From Bacteroidales bacterium (GTDB lineage: Bacteria; Bacteroidota; Bacteroidia; Bacteroidales; F082), in NCBI GenBank assembly GCA_017616675.1, contig JAFZXR010000074.1:1-6031 (forward strand): a stretch of 6,031 nucleotides of DNA, given 5' to 3'. Shown here in pieces: positions 5,255-6,031 of the stretch. The number at the start of each line of letters is the position of its first letter. Positions within the stretch are counted from its first letter, which is position 1. Position numbers and translations under genes: made by a program. The notes under the pieces are model-generated. The model was not told where the DNA came from. It did not search any database and saw nothing but the letters and a program-made list of their open reading frames with translations.

Positions 5255-6031
5255 ATGCGATTACTCTATACTTTTTTCATCCGCTGCTATAGCGCTTTGG
5301 TACATTTAGCGGCATTTTTCGGTAATAAAAAAGCTAAATTATGGTGCGAAGGCCGCAAGGGCCAATGGTACAAGCTTAAGAAGCAAGACCCTGATACTCA
5401 ATGGATTTGGATTCATGTATCATCGCTGGGCGAGTTCGAACAAGGCCTCCCGATAATCGAAGCCGTCAAGAAAAAATTCCCTCAATACAAACTGCTTCTT
5501 ACGTTTTTCTCCCCTTCAGGTTACGAGTTGAAAAAAGATTTTCCGTTGGCTGATCTTGTAGCTTATATGCCTCTCGACACCATGACCAACGCCCATCGTC
5601 TGATACGCCATTTCAACTTCAAAGCGGCAATCTTCGTGAAATATGAATTCTGGTTTAACCACATCAAGATGCTGAAAGACAAACACGTGCCGTTGTTCTA
5701 CATCTCGACAACTCTGCGTAAAAACCAGTATTTCTTTAAGTTCTGGGGCCGCTGGTTCAGAAATCATTTCTACGATGTCGAACATTTCTTCACACAGAAT
5801 GAAGAGACTGCCGACTTGCTTAAGAAGATGGAAATCAACAACTTAACCATCGCAGGCGACACACGCTTCGACCGCGTCTACGAGATCGCACATCAGGCAC
5901 AGCGTTTCCCCGATATCGAAGAGTTTATAGGGCAAAGAAAATGCATCATAGCAGGCAGCAGCTGGCCGTCCGACGAACGACTGCTTTACAGCTTCATCGA
6001 GACAATGCCTGCCGACTACTGCTTCATCATG
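5255..6031 (+). CDS. waaA: 3-deoxy-D-manno-octulosonic acid (Kdo) transferase, N-terminal 259 residues (cut by right edge)
   Basis: A GT-B glycosyltransferase (family GT30) that transfers Kdo from CMP-Kdo to the lipid A precursor on the inner face of the inner membrane. The open frame runs from the ATG at 5255 to the window edge. A hydrophobic N-terminal segment (about residues 3-22) fits the single membrane anchor of the family. HVSSLGEFEQG (54-64) matches the conserved HAxSxGE region and contains the catalytic-base position, E60. VKYEFWFN (128-135) replaces the TELWPN seen in proteobacterial WaaA, a form I associate with Bacteroidota. GDTRFDRV (201-208) and GSSWPSDE (234-241) match the start of the C-terminal CMP-Kdo-binding domain. 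Full-length members have about 410-430 residues, so roughly 150 are missing. The start lies two bases after the upstream stop. How many Kdo residues it adds cannot be told from sequence. Confidence 0.95.
   Translation, partial: MRLLYTFFIRCYSALVHLAAFFGNKKAKLWCEGRKGQWYKLKKQDPDTQWIWIHVSSLGEFEQGLPIIEAVKKKFPQYKLLLTFFSPSGYELKKDFPLADLVAYMPLDTMTNAHRLIRHFNFKAAIFVKYEFWFNHIKMLKDKHVPLFYISTTLRKNQYFFKFWGRWFRNHFYDVEHFFTQNEETADLLKKMEINNLTIAGDTRFDRVYEIAHQAQRFPDIEEFIGQRKCIIAGSSWPSDERLLYSFIETMPADYCFIM

Noticed and set aside
1..6031. Mobile element, phage, CRISPR or defence island
   Set aside because: No transposase, integrase, direct-repeat array, tRNA or Cas-like gene is visible; base composition and gene packing are uniform, and most genes are housekeeping or envelope genes.

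Overview
The window looks like chromosomal DNA from a member of the Bacteroidota, most likely Bacteroidales. Three things point there. All four putative promoters carry a perfect TAnnTTTG -7 box. Start codons sit behind AT-rich leaders mostly without Shine-Dalgarno sequences. The protein variants are Bacteroidota-like: a RecQ/KdsD divergent pair, a Kdo transferase with KYEFW and GSSWPSDE motifs, and a lipoprotein with a charged block after its cysteine. Genus cannot be fixed from sequence alone.

Layout from left to right. The N-terminal 192 codons of a RecQ helicase run leftward off the left edge (578 to 1). A 104-bp intergenic region with two interlocked, face-to-face promoters separates it from a rightward pair: kdsD (arabinose-5-phosphate isomerase, 683-1639) and lptB (LPS-export ATPase, 1639-2376). 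The two overlap by one base. Converging on lptB, and sharing four bases of stop codon with it, is a leftward pair: an unrecognised lipoprotein (4353-3619) followed after one base by an M16 zinc peptidase (3617-2373). A 131-bp AT-rich divergent promoter region lies at 4354-4484. To its right, a rightward pair begins with an unrecognised exported, probably beta-barrel outer-membrane protein (4485-5252). Two bases later comes waaA, the Kdo transferase (5255 to beyond the right edge).

The theme is envelope and lipopolysaccharide biogenesis. KdsD makes the precursor of Kdo, WaaA attaches Kdo to lipid A, and LptB powers export of finished LPS. The two unknown genes encode an exported lipoprotein and an exported barrel-like protein; the barrel is tightly coupled to waaA, so a role in the same envelope process is a reasonable guess but unproven.

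Coding density is very high and there is no gene-free stretch over 300 bases. I saw no RNA genes, CRISPR arrays, insertion sequences or phage genes. No clearly novel defence or mobile system is present. The most interesting items are the uncharacterised barrel and lipoprotein genes, the interlocked recQ/kdsD promoters, a perfect 11-bp hairpin inside the start of the peptidase gene, and the convergent stop-codon overlap.
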